Positions 1 through 7,956 of a DNA stretch of 49,074 nt are shown here, piece after piece. Within the stretch, counting starts at the first letter, position 1. Each line of letters opens with the position of its first letter. Source of the DNA: Pedobacter rhizosphaerae (lineage in GTDB: Bacteria > Bacteroidota > Bacteroidia > Sphingobacteriales > Sphingobacteriaceae); assembly GCF_900111155.1 (NCBI RefSeq), contig NZ_FOGG01000037.1, forward strand, positions 1 through 49,074, read 5' to 3'. Under the pieces are notes generated by a model. It saw nothing but the letters and a program-made list of their open reading frames with translations. It was not told the DNA's origin and did no database searches. The position numbers were made by a program, and so were the translations under genes.

Positions 1-1
1 C

Positions 2-175
2 CTGCATCCGGTCTTGCTACTTGATACTAGCATCTTGATACTTTATACTAGCATCTTGCTACTCATTTCAGTAGTTAGTAATTAGTCGTTAGTCATTAGA
101 CATGGAGCCTAGTCTGCATCCGGTCTTGCTACTTGATACTTACATCTTGATACTCAATACTAGCATCTTGATACT
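2..175. repeat. Direct repeat pair, ~62 bp units, period 112 bp
   Basis: A 27-base stretch at 2-28 recurs without mismatch at 114-140. Both copies are followed by similar runs of the word CATCTTGATACT (29-63 and 141-175), so the unit is about 62 bp. Between them, 69-102 holds a degenerate run of the TTAGTNATTAGT type. The second copy runs into the stop codon (174-176) of the leftward gene. The repeat may continue left of the window. Confidence 0.85.
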
Positions 176-635
176 AACCTTTCCCGCACCCGTCCTTCCT
201 CCTGGTATCAATTAAATAAACAATCTTCCAGCCAGCTTCTCCTTTAACCAGCTGAAAAGAATTAACGCCGCAATGGCTAAATTTATCATCCAGATAGAAT
301 TTGTAATCTGTCCAAACTACAGCCAAAGGGCCATCGATTAGAATCTTAGTAAATACTATCCGCTCATCGAATTTTTCTTTATGAGGTGTGCCAATAAATT
401 TGATAAATTCTGCTACAGATTCTGTTTTTACTACCGCTTTTCCGGTTTTAGTACTAATGGTTTGCAGGATACAGTGATCAGCAAAAGCCAATCGCGCAAT
501 GGTACTGTCGCCACGCTTCATACCTGTAAAAAGATTGTTGATTGTCTTTTTAATTGCATCCTCCTCGTTGGTTTGCGCGACTACTTTTAGGGTAATTCCG
601 ATAAAAAATAGTGCAAAAAGCAGTAGTTTTTTCAT
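174..635 (-). CDS. Secreted NTF2-like (SnoaL/DUF4440-type) protein
   Basis: 153 residues starting at an ATG with a cleavable signal peptide (hydrophobic core near residues 4-18, ending in a VVAQ-like cleavage region), so probably periplasmic. The mature part has the NTF2-like cone-fold pattern: an N-terminal helix with EEDAIKKTINNLF, a GMKRGDST turn, and a C-terminal beta strand ending WKIVYLIDTRR. Relatives are annotated as nuclear transport factor 2-like or lumazine-binding-like proteins, mostly of unknown function; no catalytic residues can be assigned. It stands alone, divergent from the TPR gene across a 249 bp gap. Its stop codon lies within the end of a 62 bp intergenic repeat. The family call is fairly safe, the function is not known. 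Confidence 0.7.
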   Translation of the reverse strand: MKKLLLFALFFIGITLKVVAQTNEEDAIKKTINNLFTGMKRGDSTIARLAFADHCILQTISTKTGKAVVKTESVAEFIKFIGTPHKEKFDERIVFTKILIDGPLAVVWTDYKFYLDDKFSHCGVNSFQLVKGEAGWKIVYLIDTRRKDGCGKG

Positions 636-884
636 GACTTCTTCGTTACGTTACTCCAATAAAATTATACTATTTTTGTGAAAGAAGGGACAAGATACCG
701 CGATGTTGTAAAAAACTTAGGATTATCCACACATTTTAGTTACAGGCAAAAGGCTTTATTTTCAATTAATTAGAATCTTTTCAGGCTTGGATGTTAATAA
801 TTATTTCTAAAACGAATAATTAAATATTGTAAACTTATATGGTGTTATTCTGCTATTTGGCACGGTTCTTTAATAGTTATATAT

Positions 885-2288
885 ATGGAAGAAGAATTCT
901 TTTTTGAATCCAACGAAGATGCGCAACGCTCTGTAGAACGTTATGAAGAAATGCTCCGCAATAAGGACCAATATTTTTTCGATGCACACGCTTTTGAATA
1001 CATTGTAGATTTTTATATCGAAAAAAATGATCCTGTAAAGGCTTTGCAAGTGGTAGACTATGCCATTAGTCAGCACCCCTATGCAACCGTATTTTTAATT
1101 AAGCAGGCCCATCTTTTCATCCTCACCAATAATCATGAGCAGGCATTTATTGCTTTGCAAAAGGCAGAGCTTTTAGAGCCTTCCGAACCAGATATCTATT
1201 TATTGAGAGGGAATATTTTTCAAAATACCGAACGCTACGACGAGGCTTTGGAGAATTATGAAAAGGCACTTGGTCTTGCCGAAACCACGGATGAAATTTT
1301 ATTGCAGATGGCTTATGTTTATCAAAGCATGTCTGATTACGAAAATGCCATCAATTACATCAAGCTTAGTTTAGAGCAAAACATGGAAAACCAGGATGGT
1401 TTATACGAGTTGGCTTTCTGTTATGATGTATTAGACAAGCAAGAAGAAAGTATCAAGTTTTATCAACAATATATTGATACAGATCCCTATTCTTATGCCG
1501 CATGGTATAATTTAGGAAACAGCTTCCACAAATTAAGCCTTTGGGAAAAAGCCATTGATGCTTATGATTATGCCATTTTAATTAAGGAAGATTTCAGTTC
1601 AGCTTATTTCAATAAAGGGAACGCCCTAGTTCAATTGGATAAATACCAGGAGGCGATAGACGTTTATAAACAAACCTTTGAGTATGAACAACCCAATGCC
1701 GATACCTATTGTGCCATTGGAGAGTGTTATGAAAAACTCGAAAAAATGGATGAAGCCCGATCTTATTATAAAAAATCGGTAAAAATGGACCCAAAAATGG
1801 CTGATGGATGGTTTGGAATAGGCGTTACCTTAAATTTTGAGGAACGTTATTTTGAATCTCTTCATTTTTATAAAAAGGCCATTGATTTAGATGGTGAAAA
1901 TCCAGATTTCTGGTTTGCTATGGCAGATGCCTATTATAAATTGGGTCAGGTAGACGAATCTATTGATGCTTATGAGAAAGTTTTAGAGTTTAATCCGCTT
2001 GATATTGAGGCTTGGTTAGATTTTAGCACCGTGCTTTATGAGCAAGGAAAGCTATTGGAAGCTTCAGAAACGATGGCAGAAGCGATTAAGAATAACCCCG
2101 AAGCTGCAGAATTATACTACAGAATGGTGGCTTATTTATTTGCCTTAGGAAACTATAATGATGCCCTGGGATACCTGGAAACGGCATTATCTACCGATCC
2201 GGATAAGCATTACATCCTTTTTGAGTACCTGCCCCAGCTACAAGATAATAGTGCCATAATTAATGTTATAAACCGTTACATCAGATAG
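885..2288 (+). CDS. Tetratricopeptide repeat protein
   Basis: 467 residues made almost wholly of about ten or eleven TPR units of 34 residues; typical ones carry AWYNLGNSFHKLSLWEKAIDAY and repeated Y..A....L..NP consensus positions. There is no signal peptide or membrane segment, so it is probably a cytoplasmic scaffold; the N-terminus (MEEEFFFESNED) is strongly acidic. TPR superhelices bind partner proteins, but the partner cannot be read from sequence. It leads the rightward row and is followed 61 bp later by phosphosulfolactate synthase, with which it may be cotranscribed. The start is the first ATG after a gene-free upstream region. Similar all-TPR proteins are widely conserved in Sphingobacteriaceae. 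Confidence 0.85.
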   Translation: MEEEFFFESNEDAQRSVERYEEMLRNKDQYFFDAHAFEYIVDFYIEKNDPVKALQVVDYAISQHPYATVFLIKQAHLFILTNNHEQAFIALQKAELLEPSEPDIYLLRGNIFQNTERYDEALENYEKALGLAETTDEILLQMAYVYQSMSDYENAINYIKLSLEQNMENQDGLYELAFCYDVLDKQEESIKFYQQYIDTDPYSYAAWYNLGNSFHKLSLWEKAIDAYDYAILIKEDFSSAYFNKGNALVQLDKYQEAIDVYKQTFEYEQPNADTYCAIGECYEKLEKMDEARSYYKKSVKMDPKMADGWFGIGVTLNFEERYFESLHFYKKAIDLDGENPDFWFAMADAYYKLGQVDESIDAYEKVLEFNPLDIEAWLDFSTVLYEQGKLLEASETMAEAIKNNPEAAELYYRMVAYLFALGNYNDALGYLETALSTDPDKHYILFEYLPQLQDNSAIINVINRYIR

Positions 2289-2349
2289 GATTTGTGTGAG
2301 AAAATTTTGACATTTAAAATCTCGAAATTTTTTTCACTTTTGTAGGCAT

Positions 2350-3120
2350 ATGAATTACCCATTATTAAACGTTCCCGAACGTCCTGCTAAACCGCGTCAA
2401 AAAGGCGTAACCATGGTTATGGATAAGGGATTAAGCCTCCGTCAAGTAGAAGATTTTATTGAAGTTGCAGGTGTACATACAGATATCGTAAAACTAGGCT
2501 GGGCAACATCACACGTTACACCTAACCTAAAAGAGAAACTGGCATTATATAAAAGTGCTGGTATTCCAACTTATTTTGGTGGAACCTTATTTGAGGCATT
2601 CATTATTCGCAATCAGTTCGAAGATTATCAACGTGTTTTAGATCAGTATGGCATGGAGTATGCCGAAGTTTCTGATGGATCGATTGAGATTGAGCACGAT
2701 AAGAAATGTGAATACATTACTAAACTGGCCCAGCAGGTAACAGTAATTTCGGAGGTAGGAAGTAAAGATGCTGCAAAGATATTTGCGCCTTATAAATGGA
2801 TTAAGCTGATGCAGGCCGAAATTCAGGCCGGATCCTGGAAGGTTATTGCTGAAGCCCGTGAAGGTGGAAATGTTGGTATTTACAGAGGAAGTGGTGAAGT
2901 GCGTGAAGGATTGGTAGATGAAATTTTAACACAGATACCAGAAGAAACCATCATTTGGGAAGCGCCTCAAAAAGAGCAACAAGTGTGGTTTATCAAATTG
3001 ATTGGAGCCAATGTGAATCTTGGAAATATCGCACCTGCAGAAGTAATTCCTTTAGAAACTATTCGTTTAGGCTTACGTGGAGATACTTTTGATCATTTCC
3101 TGAACTTAGCGAACAAATAA
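2350..3120 (+). CDS. comA: Phosphosulfolactate synthase (ComA family)
   Basis: 256 residues, the usual length for this TIM-barrel family (PF02679). The known reaction adds sulfite to phosphoenolpyruvate to form (2R)-phospho-3-sulfolactate. Family hallmarks visible are DIVKLGWATS near residue 45, YFGGTLFE near 76, EVSDGSIEI near 105, SEVGSKD near 136 and a REGGNVGIY motif near 170. In methanogens the enzyme starts coenzyme M synthesis and in Bacillus the homologue makes sulfolactate. Here no ComB or ComC gene is adjacent, so the end product is unknown; a role feeding sulfonate or cysteate synthesis, for example for sulfonolipids, is only inference. A near-consensus -7 box (CACTTTTG) ends 7 nt upstream of the ATG. 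The downstream aroE is separated by a long hairpin. Confidence 0.88.
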   Translation: MNYPLLNVPERPAKPRQKGVTMVMDKGLSLRQVEDFIEVAGVHTDIVKLGWATSHVTPNLKEKLALYKSAGIPTYFGGTLFEAFIIRNQFEDYQRVLDQYGMEYAEVSDGSIEIEHDKKCEYITKLAQQVTVISEVGSKDAAKIFAPYKWIKLMQAEIQAGSWKVIAEAREGGNVGIYRGSGEVREGLVDEILTQIPEETIIWEAPQKEQQVWFIKLIGANVNLGNIAPAEVIPLETIRLGLRGDTFDHFLNLANK

Positions 3121-3138
3121 TAACAATACTGTTAGTGT

Positions 3139-3187
3139 AAGGCACGAAGCCGTTTTGAGGAAATTCCTTAAGGCTGTTCCGTGCCTT
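3139..3187. terminator. Long imperfect hairpin between comA and aroE
   Basis: AAGGCACG at 3139-3146 pairs with CGTGCCTT at 3180-3187, an inner AGCC pairs with GGCT, and AGGAA/TTCCT forms the tip. It sits 19 bp after the comA stop. There is only a short T-run after the stem (TTTAT), so it may be a weak terminator, a processing site or a REP-like palindrome. Confidence 0.6.
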
Positions 3188-3206
3188 TATAACGTAAATA
3201 GCACTT

Positions 3207-3953
3207 ATGAAAACCTACGGTTTAATTGGATATCCCCTTTCTCATTCCTTCTCTAAGAAGTATTTTACCGAAAAATTCCAGAATGAGGGAATTGAGGATC
3301 ACCAATATGAATTATTCCCTATTGAGGATATCAAGAAACTTCCCGATCTGCTAACAGAAAACCCAACCTTGTGTGGCTTAAATGTAACCATACCACATAA
3401 AGTTAATGTGCTTTGCTATTTAAATGAAGTGGATGAAGCCGCAGAGAATATTGGAGCAGTAAATTGCATTTCGATCAGAAGCTTTGACGGGGAGAACTAC
3501 TTAAAAGGTTATAACACGGATGCTTATGGATTTGAGGCTTCGTTACAGCCCCTATTGCAACAGCAGCATACCAAAGCTTTAGTTTTTGGAGATGGTGGTG
3601 CCGCTAAGGCTGTAAAGTATGTACTGGCAAAATTAGGGATTGAATATCAGGTAGTGGTTCGCAAAGAGCTGCCAGATACGATTTTATATTCAGCTATTAT
3701 AGCTGAACTTTTGGCCTCGCACACTTTATTGATTAATACTACACCACTAGGCATGTCGCCTCATGTAGATACTTTTCCCGAAATTGATTATTCGCAACTG
3801 GGGCCAAACCACTTAGCTTACGACTTGGTTTACAATCCCTTAGAAACCGCTTTCTTGACTAAGGCTGCGGCTCAGGGTGCCCAAATCAAAAATGGACTGG
3901 AAATGTTATATCAACAGGCAGAAAAAGCCTGGGCCATTTGGAACAAGTGCTAA
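3207..3953 (+). CDS. aroE: Shikimate dehydrogenase
   Basis: 248 residues, slightly short for the family (about 270) but with all core motifs. It catalyses NADPH-dependent reduction of 3-dehydroshikimate to shikimate in aromatic amino acid synthesis, in the cytoplasm. The N-terminal substrate domain has GYPLSHSFS (shikimate-binding serines), NVTIPHK with the catalytic lysine near residue 66, GAVNCI, and NTDAYGF carrying the catalytic aspartate. The nucleotide-binding motif is GDGGAAKAV near 130, followed by NTTPLGM and the C-terminal NGLEMLYQQ signature. The start is the first ATG after the hairpin ending at 3187. GldD follows 108 bp later. No other aro gene lies in the window. Confidence 0.95.
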   Translation: MKTYGLIGYPLSHSFSKKYFTEKFQNEGIEDHQYELFPIEDIKKLPDLLTENPTLCGLNVTIPHKVNVLCYLNEVDEAAENIGAVNCISIRSFDGENYLKGYNTDAYGFEASLQPLLQQQHTKALVFGDGGAAKAVKYVLAKLGIEYQVVVRKELPDTILYSAIIAELLASHTLLINTTPLGMSPHVDTFPEIDYSQLGPNHLAYDLVYNPLETAFLTKAAAQGAQIKNGLEMLYQQAEKAWAIWNKC

Positions 3954-4061
3954 ATTAGACTTCAACTGCAGGGAAAAAATCTATAGTTACGTCCTGAGTA
4001 TGAGTTGTACCGGTTATACGCTATAAACATTAACAATGAGGCAATATTAAGTGCTAAAGCC

Positions 4062-4649
4062 ATGAAATTAAAATATCTGATCTTCTTCTCTTTTGCCTGT
4101 TCATTGCTAATTACAGCTTGCCAAAACAATGATTATAGTCCAAAACCACGGGGTTATTTCAGGATAGAATATCCCAAAAGAGGATATCAGTTACTAAACC
4201 AGCCAGTACCCTATAGTTTTCACTACCCGGTATATGCTACGGTTGAGGCCGATAAAAGCAGGGATGCGCATCAGGATTGGTATAACCTGCACTTTAAGCA
4301 GTTTAATGCCTACCTGCATTTAACTTACTATAATGTTTCGGGTAAGGCTGCATATGATGAAATGGTAGAAGACGCAAGGAAACTCGCATTTAAACATACC
4401 ATCAAGGCGAGTGCCATAGATCAAAAAGTAATTAATTATCCAGACCGCAGGGTATATGGCATTTATTACGCTATAGAAGGCAATACGGCTTCCTCTGTTC
4501 AATTTTTTCTAACAGATAGCGCCAAGCATTACTTTCGGGGAGCGCTCTATTTTAACGAGCGTCCACAGTATGATTCAATTGCTCCGGTGATAAAATTTAT
4601 TAAAACGGATATTGATACACTGATTGCATCTTTTAAATGGAAGAATTGA
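4062..4649 (+). CDS. gldD: Gliding motility lipoprotein GldD homologue
   Basis: 195 residues from the ATG at 4062. A longer reading from a non-ATG codon at 4005 is possible but would push the lipoprotein signal away from the N-terminus, so I reject it. The signal peptide ends in LLITAC, making Cys20 the lipidation site. The mature start shows the GldD hallmark PKPRGYFRIEYPKR. GldD is needed for gliding and is conserved beyond gliding species; in Sphingobacteriaceae its exact role, gliding or type IX secretion support, is uncertain. It lies between aroE and the MBL-fold gene, an order I believe is common in related genomes but cannot check here. No other gld gene is in the window. Confidence 0.88.
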   Translation: MKLKYLIFFSFACSLLITACQNNDYSPKPRGYFRIEYPKRGYQLLNQPVPYSFHYPVYATVEADKSRDAHQDWYNLHFKQFNAYLHLTYYNVSGKAAYDEMVEDARKLAFKHTIKASAIDQKVINYPDRRVYGIYYAIEGNTASSVQFFLTDSAKHYFRGALYFNERPQYDSIAPVIKFIKTDIDTLIASFKWKN

Positions 4650-4705
4650 ATTCCGAATAAAACCAGTTAAGCTGTTTGCTTACAGCGATCTAAAAAAATA
4701 AGATT

Positions 4706-5344
4706 ATGATTACGGTAAAGAAATTTACATTCAATGCGTATAGCGAGAATACTTATGTGCTGTACGATGAATCGAAAGAATGTGTGATTATTGATCCCGG
4801 AATGTACGAGGGATCAGAACAGAATACCCTTGTAAATTTTATCAGGGAAAATGGACTTAAACCGGTTTTATTACTGAATACCCATTGTCACCTCGACCAT
4901 GTATTTGGTAATAAGTTTGTATTTGATACCTGGGGATTGAAACCACAGTTTAATGAGGGCGAATTGCCCATTTTACAAGCGGTTCCGGGCTATGCTCCAT
5001 CCATGGGCTTTACCCGCTATGAAATATCCCTCTTGCCGGATGTATTCTTGCCTGAAACGGGAACAATCACCTTTGGGAACAGCAGCTTAGACATAATTTT
5101 CGCACCTGGACACTCACCTGCTCATTTATGCTTTTACAGTGCCTCAGATTCATTTTTAATTGGCGGAGATGTACTTTTTTATGGCAGTATTGGCAAAACA
5201 GACCTTCCGGGAGGAAACCATGCGCAGTTAATTAAAAACGTTCAGGAAAAACTTTTTGTACTCCCAGAAGATACCGTCGTGTACCCCGGTCATGGCCCGG
5301 CAACCTCTATTGGTTTCGAGAAACAACACAATCCTTTTTTCTAA
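4706..5344 (+). CDS. Metallo-beta-lactamase-fold hydrolase, glyoxalase II-like
   Basis: 212 residues with the MBL-fold metal site THCHLDH (His60, His62, Asp64 and His65, approximately), a second-shell GHSPAHLCFY stretch near residue 134, GGDVLFYGSIGKTDLPGG near 152 with the bridging Asp, and a terminal YPGHGPATSI providing the last His. This layout matches the YcbL/GloB-like group of thioesterases that hydrolyse glutathione-type or other thioesters. It is shorter than true GloB (about 250 residues) and lacks its C-terminal substrate domain, so the substrate is open. Cytoplasmic; no signal peptide. It is 56 bp after gldD and 82 bp before the LolC/E-like gene. Confidence 0.87.
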   Translation: MITVKKFTFNAYSENTYVLYDESKECVIIDPGMYEGSEQNTLVNFIRENGLKPVLLLNTHCHLDHVFGNKFVFDTWGLKPQFNEGELPILQAVPGYAPSMGFTRYEISLLPDVFLPETGTITFGNSSLDIIFAPGHSPAHLCFYSASDSFLIGGDVLFYGSIGKTDLPGGNHAQLIKNVQEKLFVLPEDTVVYPGHGPATSIGFEKQHNPFF

Positions 5345-5371
5345 AAAATTGTTTAATGTAAATTGTGAAAG

Positions 5372-5400
5372 GGGTTTACAGTCCAATTGCGTTTAAACCC
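5372..5400. terminator. Possible weak terminator hairpin
   Basis: GGGTTTA at 5372-5378 pairs with TAAACCC at 5394-5400 across a 15-base loop, followed by TAAACCTTTTAAC. The T-run is poor, so this is only a candidate terminator after the MBL gene. Confidence 0.35.
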
Positions 5401-5426
5401 TAAACCTTTTAACTATCTTTACCACT

Positions 5427-6659
5427 GTGAATACCTCCTTCTATATTGCCAAAAGATACTTGTTCGCCAAGAAATCAACCAATGCAATCAATGTGATTTC
5501 GGGTATATCTATGGCGGGAGTAATGGTAGGAAGTGCCGCATTGATTATTATCCTTTCTGTGTTTAACGGATTGGAAACCGTGGTACTGGGCATGTTTGAC
5601 ACTTTTACCCCCCAGCTCGAGATTACACCTGCTAAAGGGAAAACCTTTGACCCTCAAACGGCCAGTTTTAAGGAGCTAAAGCAAGATAAAGAGATACTTA
5701 CTTTTACCGAGGTTTTACAAGAAAATGCGCTGCTAAAATACAACAACAAGCAGGCCGTTGGAATGGTGAAAGGAGTTGGCAGTGATTACTTAAAAAATGA
5801 GAAACTGGATAGCACCATCAGAGAGGGAAGATTTGTATTACAAAATAGCAGTGGCGAAAGTGCTGTAATGGGTTCGGGATTACAGGCCTATTTAGCGGTA
5901 AACACCGTTGATCCCTTTACCGAACTGGAAATTTTTTCTCCAAAGAAAACCATTTCTGTTAACTCCATTAATCCTGCCGATGATTTTGTAGCTAAGAGTA
6001 TAAGGGTTAGCGGGGTATTCGAAGTACAACAGGAATTTGATAACGGAATTATTGTTCCCCTTCAATTTGCCAGAGCATTACTTGGGGAAGAGAAAAATGT
6101 TTCTGCAATTGAAATTAATTTGAAGCCCGGAGTAGATGTCGACGAATTTAAGCAAACCGTAGCGGAAAAGATTGGAAGTGGTTATGAAGTGAGAAATCAG
6201 GCAGAGCAGAACCGATCGCTCTACCATATTCTTACTACCGAAAAATGGGCGGTTTATATTATCCTAACCTTTATATTAATTATTGCCATATTTAACATTA
6301 TTGGTTCCTTAACCATGTTGGTTATTGATAAGGTTAAAGATGTTGCCATTTTGAGTAGCCTGGGGGCAGGGAAGAAATTAATCAAGCGTATTTTTCTGTT
6401 TGAAGGCATGATGATTACCATGACGGGATGTATTCTGGGACTAATTATCGGACTAATTTTCTATTTTTTCCAACACACCTATGGGATTATCAAAATGGGT
6501 GAAGATAATACCACGCTCGTAAGTTCTTATCCTATAGCTTTAAAATGGAAAGATTTCATTTTAGTATTTGCAACTGTAGGTGTTTTTTCATTTTTGGCAT
6601 CTGCTTTGTCATCTAATTTAAGTGTTAAGAAGATCGACCAAATTAATCAAACTATATAA
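5427..6659 (+). CDS. LolC/LolE-type ABC transporter permease (MacB/FtsX fold)
   Basis: 410 residues. The start is a GTG preceded by TATCTTTA, one base from a -7 box, only 5 nt upstream, so the message may have almost no leader. It has an N-terminal membrane helix after the FxxAKRYLFAKKS motif typical of LolC/E, a long periplasmic MacB-PCD domain (about residues 45-245), then three membrane helices near 270, 320 and 370 (FtsX domain). The family extracts lipoproteins from the inner membrane with an ATPase partner (LolD); no ATPase gene is adjacent, as is usual in Bacteroidota. The tightly linked next gene encodes a lipoprotein (4 bp gap). Confidence 0.87.
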   Translation: MNTSFYIAKRYLFAKKSTNAINVISGISMAGVMVGSAALIIILSVFNGLETVVLGMFDTFTPQLEITPAKGKTFDPQTASFKELKQDKEILTFTEVLQENALLKYNNKQAVGMVKGVGSDYLKNEKLDSTIREGRFVLQNSSGESAVMGSGLQAYLAVNTVDPFTELEIFSPKKTISVNSINPADDFVAKSIRVSGVFEVQQEFDNGIIVPLQFARALLGEEKNVSAIEINLKPGVDVDEFKQTVAEKIGSGYEVRNQAEQNRSLYHILTTEKWAVYIILTFILIIAIFNIIGSLTMLVIDKVKDVAILSSLGAGKKLIKRIFLFEGMMITMTGCILGLIIGLIFYFFQHTYGIIKMGEDNTTLVSSYPIALKWKDFILVFATVGVFSFLASALSSNLSVKKIDQINQTI

Positions 6660-6663
6660 AAAG

Positions 6664-7047
6664 ATGAGGTTATTTAAACAAGCATTGGTATTTGTTGTGC
6701 TCCTAGGCGTAGCCGCTACAGCTTGTAGAAGGAAGGATAACGCCCTGAGCGAAAAAAGTAATATTAAAACGGTAAAAGGTCTGTATAGCTTTGGCCCTGA
6801 AATGAAATCATTTACGCTTTGCGAAGATGGCAGAGAGTACTGGGTGGCCGATAGCGTGAAAAATTTAGAACTCGCTTACAGTAATTTAAACTTCGAAAAG
6901 CCTTATGAACCTGTTTATGTAGAGCTTGAGGGCTATTTTGCTAAGTCAGATACAGCTGTAGTTTCAGCCGATTTTGATTCTACTTTGGTGGTAACTAAGG
7001 TGGTCAAAATCAGCAAGGAAATTCCTGATGGACCTTGTGCACAATAA
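6664..7047 (+). CDS. Small lipoprotein of unknown function
   Basis: 127 residues from the ATG at 6664, just 4 bp after the permease stop and so almost certainly cotranscribed with it. An alternative start at 6622 lies inside the permease gene and would bury the signal. The N-terminus has a short hydrophobic stretch ending ATAC, so Cys21 is probably lipidated. The mature protein begins RRKDN and resembles small NlpE-like or copper-resistance-like beta proteins (a FTLCEDGREYWV strand followed by YVELEGYF), but no metal motif is evident and I do not assign a function. A strong terminator follows at 7072-7103, closing the unit. Confidence 0.75.
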   Translation: MRLFKQALVFVVLLGVAATACRRKDNALSEKSNIKTVKGLYSFGPEMKSFTLCEDGREYWVADSVKNLELAYSNLNFEKPYEPVYVELEGYFAKSDTAVVSADFDSTLVVTKVVKISKEIPDGPCAQ

Positions 7048-7071
7048 GTATTTATATTTTATTTATAACAT

Positions 7072-7103
7072 AAAAAGCTTTCCAAACCAGGGAGCTTTTT
7101 TTT
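7072..7103 (+). terminator. Intrinsic terminator after lipoprotein gene
   Basis: AAAAAGCTTTCC pairs imperfectly with GGGAGCTTTTT around a short loop and runs into eight T residues, 24 bp after the stop codon. Confidence 0.75.
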
Positions 7104-7127
7104 ATTGGTTTGTACTTTTGATGAAAA

Positions 7128-7766
7128 GGTAACCACAGAAAAAAAGAGGTTACACAGAGCAGCACAGAGAAATGAAACCTATTTTGCCACGGAAACACGG
7201 AAAAACACAGAACTAATTGTATGTCTTGCATGGTAAAAAATTTGGCGTTGAGTTTCTGAACCATATAAGCCATGTAAGACCATTTGAGCCCTTAGGTGCC
7301 TGAGGTGGTTAAAAAAATAAACCAGCTACTTTCCGATAAAAAAGGTAACCACAGAGAAAAAGAGGCTTTACACCGAGTAGCACAGAGAAATGAAACCTAT
7401 TTTGCCACGGAAACACGGAAAAACACAGAACTAATTATATGTCTTGCATGGTAAAAAATTTGGCGTTGAGTTTCTGAACCATATAAGCCATGTAAGACCA
7501 TTTGAGCCTTAGGTGCCTAAGGTGGTTAAAAAATTAAACAAGCTACTTTCCGATAAAAAAGGTAACCACAGAGAAAAAGAGGTTACACAGAGCAGCATAT
7601 CTCAATTTGCCACGGAAACACGGAAAAACACAGAACTAATACCTTAATGGGCTTATATGTCTTACATGGTGAAAAAATTGGGTGCCTAGCCTCTGAACCA
7701 TATAAGCCATGTAACACCATTTGATCCTTAGGTGCCTAAGGTGGTTAAAAAATTTAAACCAGCTTT
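7128..7766. repeat. Three tandem copies of a ~216 bp noncoding repeat
   Basis: Copies begin at 7128, 7344 and 7561 with GGTAACCACAGA. Copies 1 and 2 are nearly identical; copy 3 has a deletion near its start and several changes. Each unit contains a CCACGGAAACACGGAAAAAC run, a CCATATAAGCCATGTAA stretch and ends near GGTGCCTAAGGTGG. An 73-codon open frame on the minus strand across copy 1 has no family likeness and is best read as chance. Function unknown. Confidence 0.9.
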
Positions 7767-7805
7767 GCGGCCTTTGTGCCTACCCTCTGCGTACTTTGCG
7801 GTTAA
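7763..7805. repeat. Degenerate GCAAAG-periodic repeat
   Basis: Read on the minus strand this stretch holds CCGCAAAGTACGCAGAGG and then GGCACAAAGGCCGCAAAG, a run of GCAAAG or ACAAAG words every 10-12 bases. The first lines of the 216 bp repeat contain related ACCACAGAG/ACACAGAG words in the opposite orientation, so the two may form the ends of one element. The rest of 7806-7956 shows no clear signal except a near-consensus -7 box (CATCTTTG, 7923-7930) ahead of the receptor gene. Confidence 0.6.
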
Positions 7806-7956
7806 ATAGGATATGGGTTATCAACGCATAGTCTCACCAACTCACCAATTAACAATCATCCTCCCTTAAAATCCATAACCTTTTCTTAATCTGAAGGTAT
7901 AGTTCCCTTAATACAGCAATGACATCTTTGCGGTCATAAACAAATCGGAACTAATC

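Noticed and set aside
671..678. TATTTTTG box as promoter of the TPR gene
   Set aside because: It lies about 200 bp from the ATG, with no -33 element, and could be chance in AT-rich sequence.
4005..4061. N-terminal extension of GldD
   Set aside because: Starts at a non-ATG codon and would displace the lipoprotein signal from the N-terminus.
7052..7273. 73-residue minus-strand frame in the first 216 bp unit
   Set aside because: It runs across the terminator and repeat, and is not kept in the other copies.
7128..7766. CRISPR array
   Set aside because: The three units are about 216 bp with no short repeat/spacer alternation and no cas genes.
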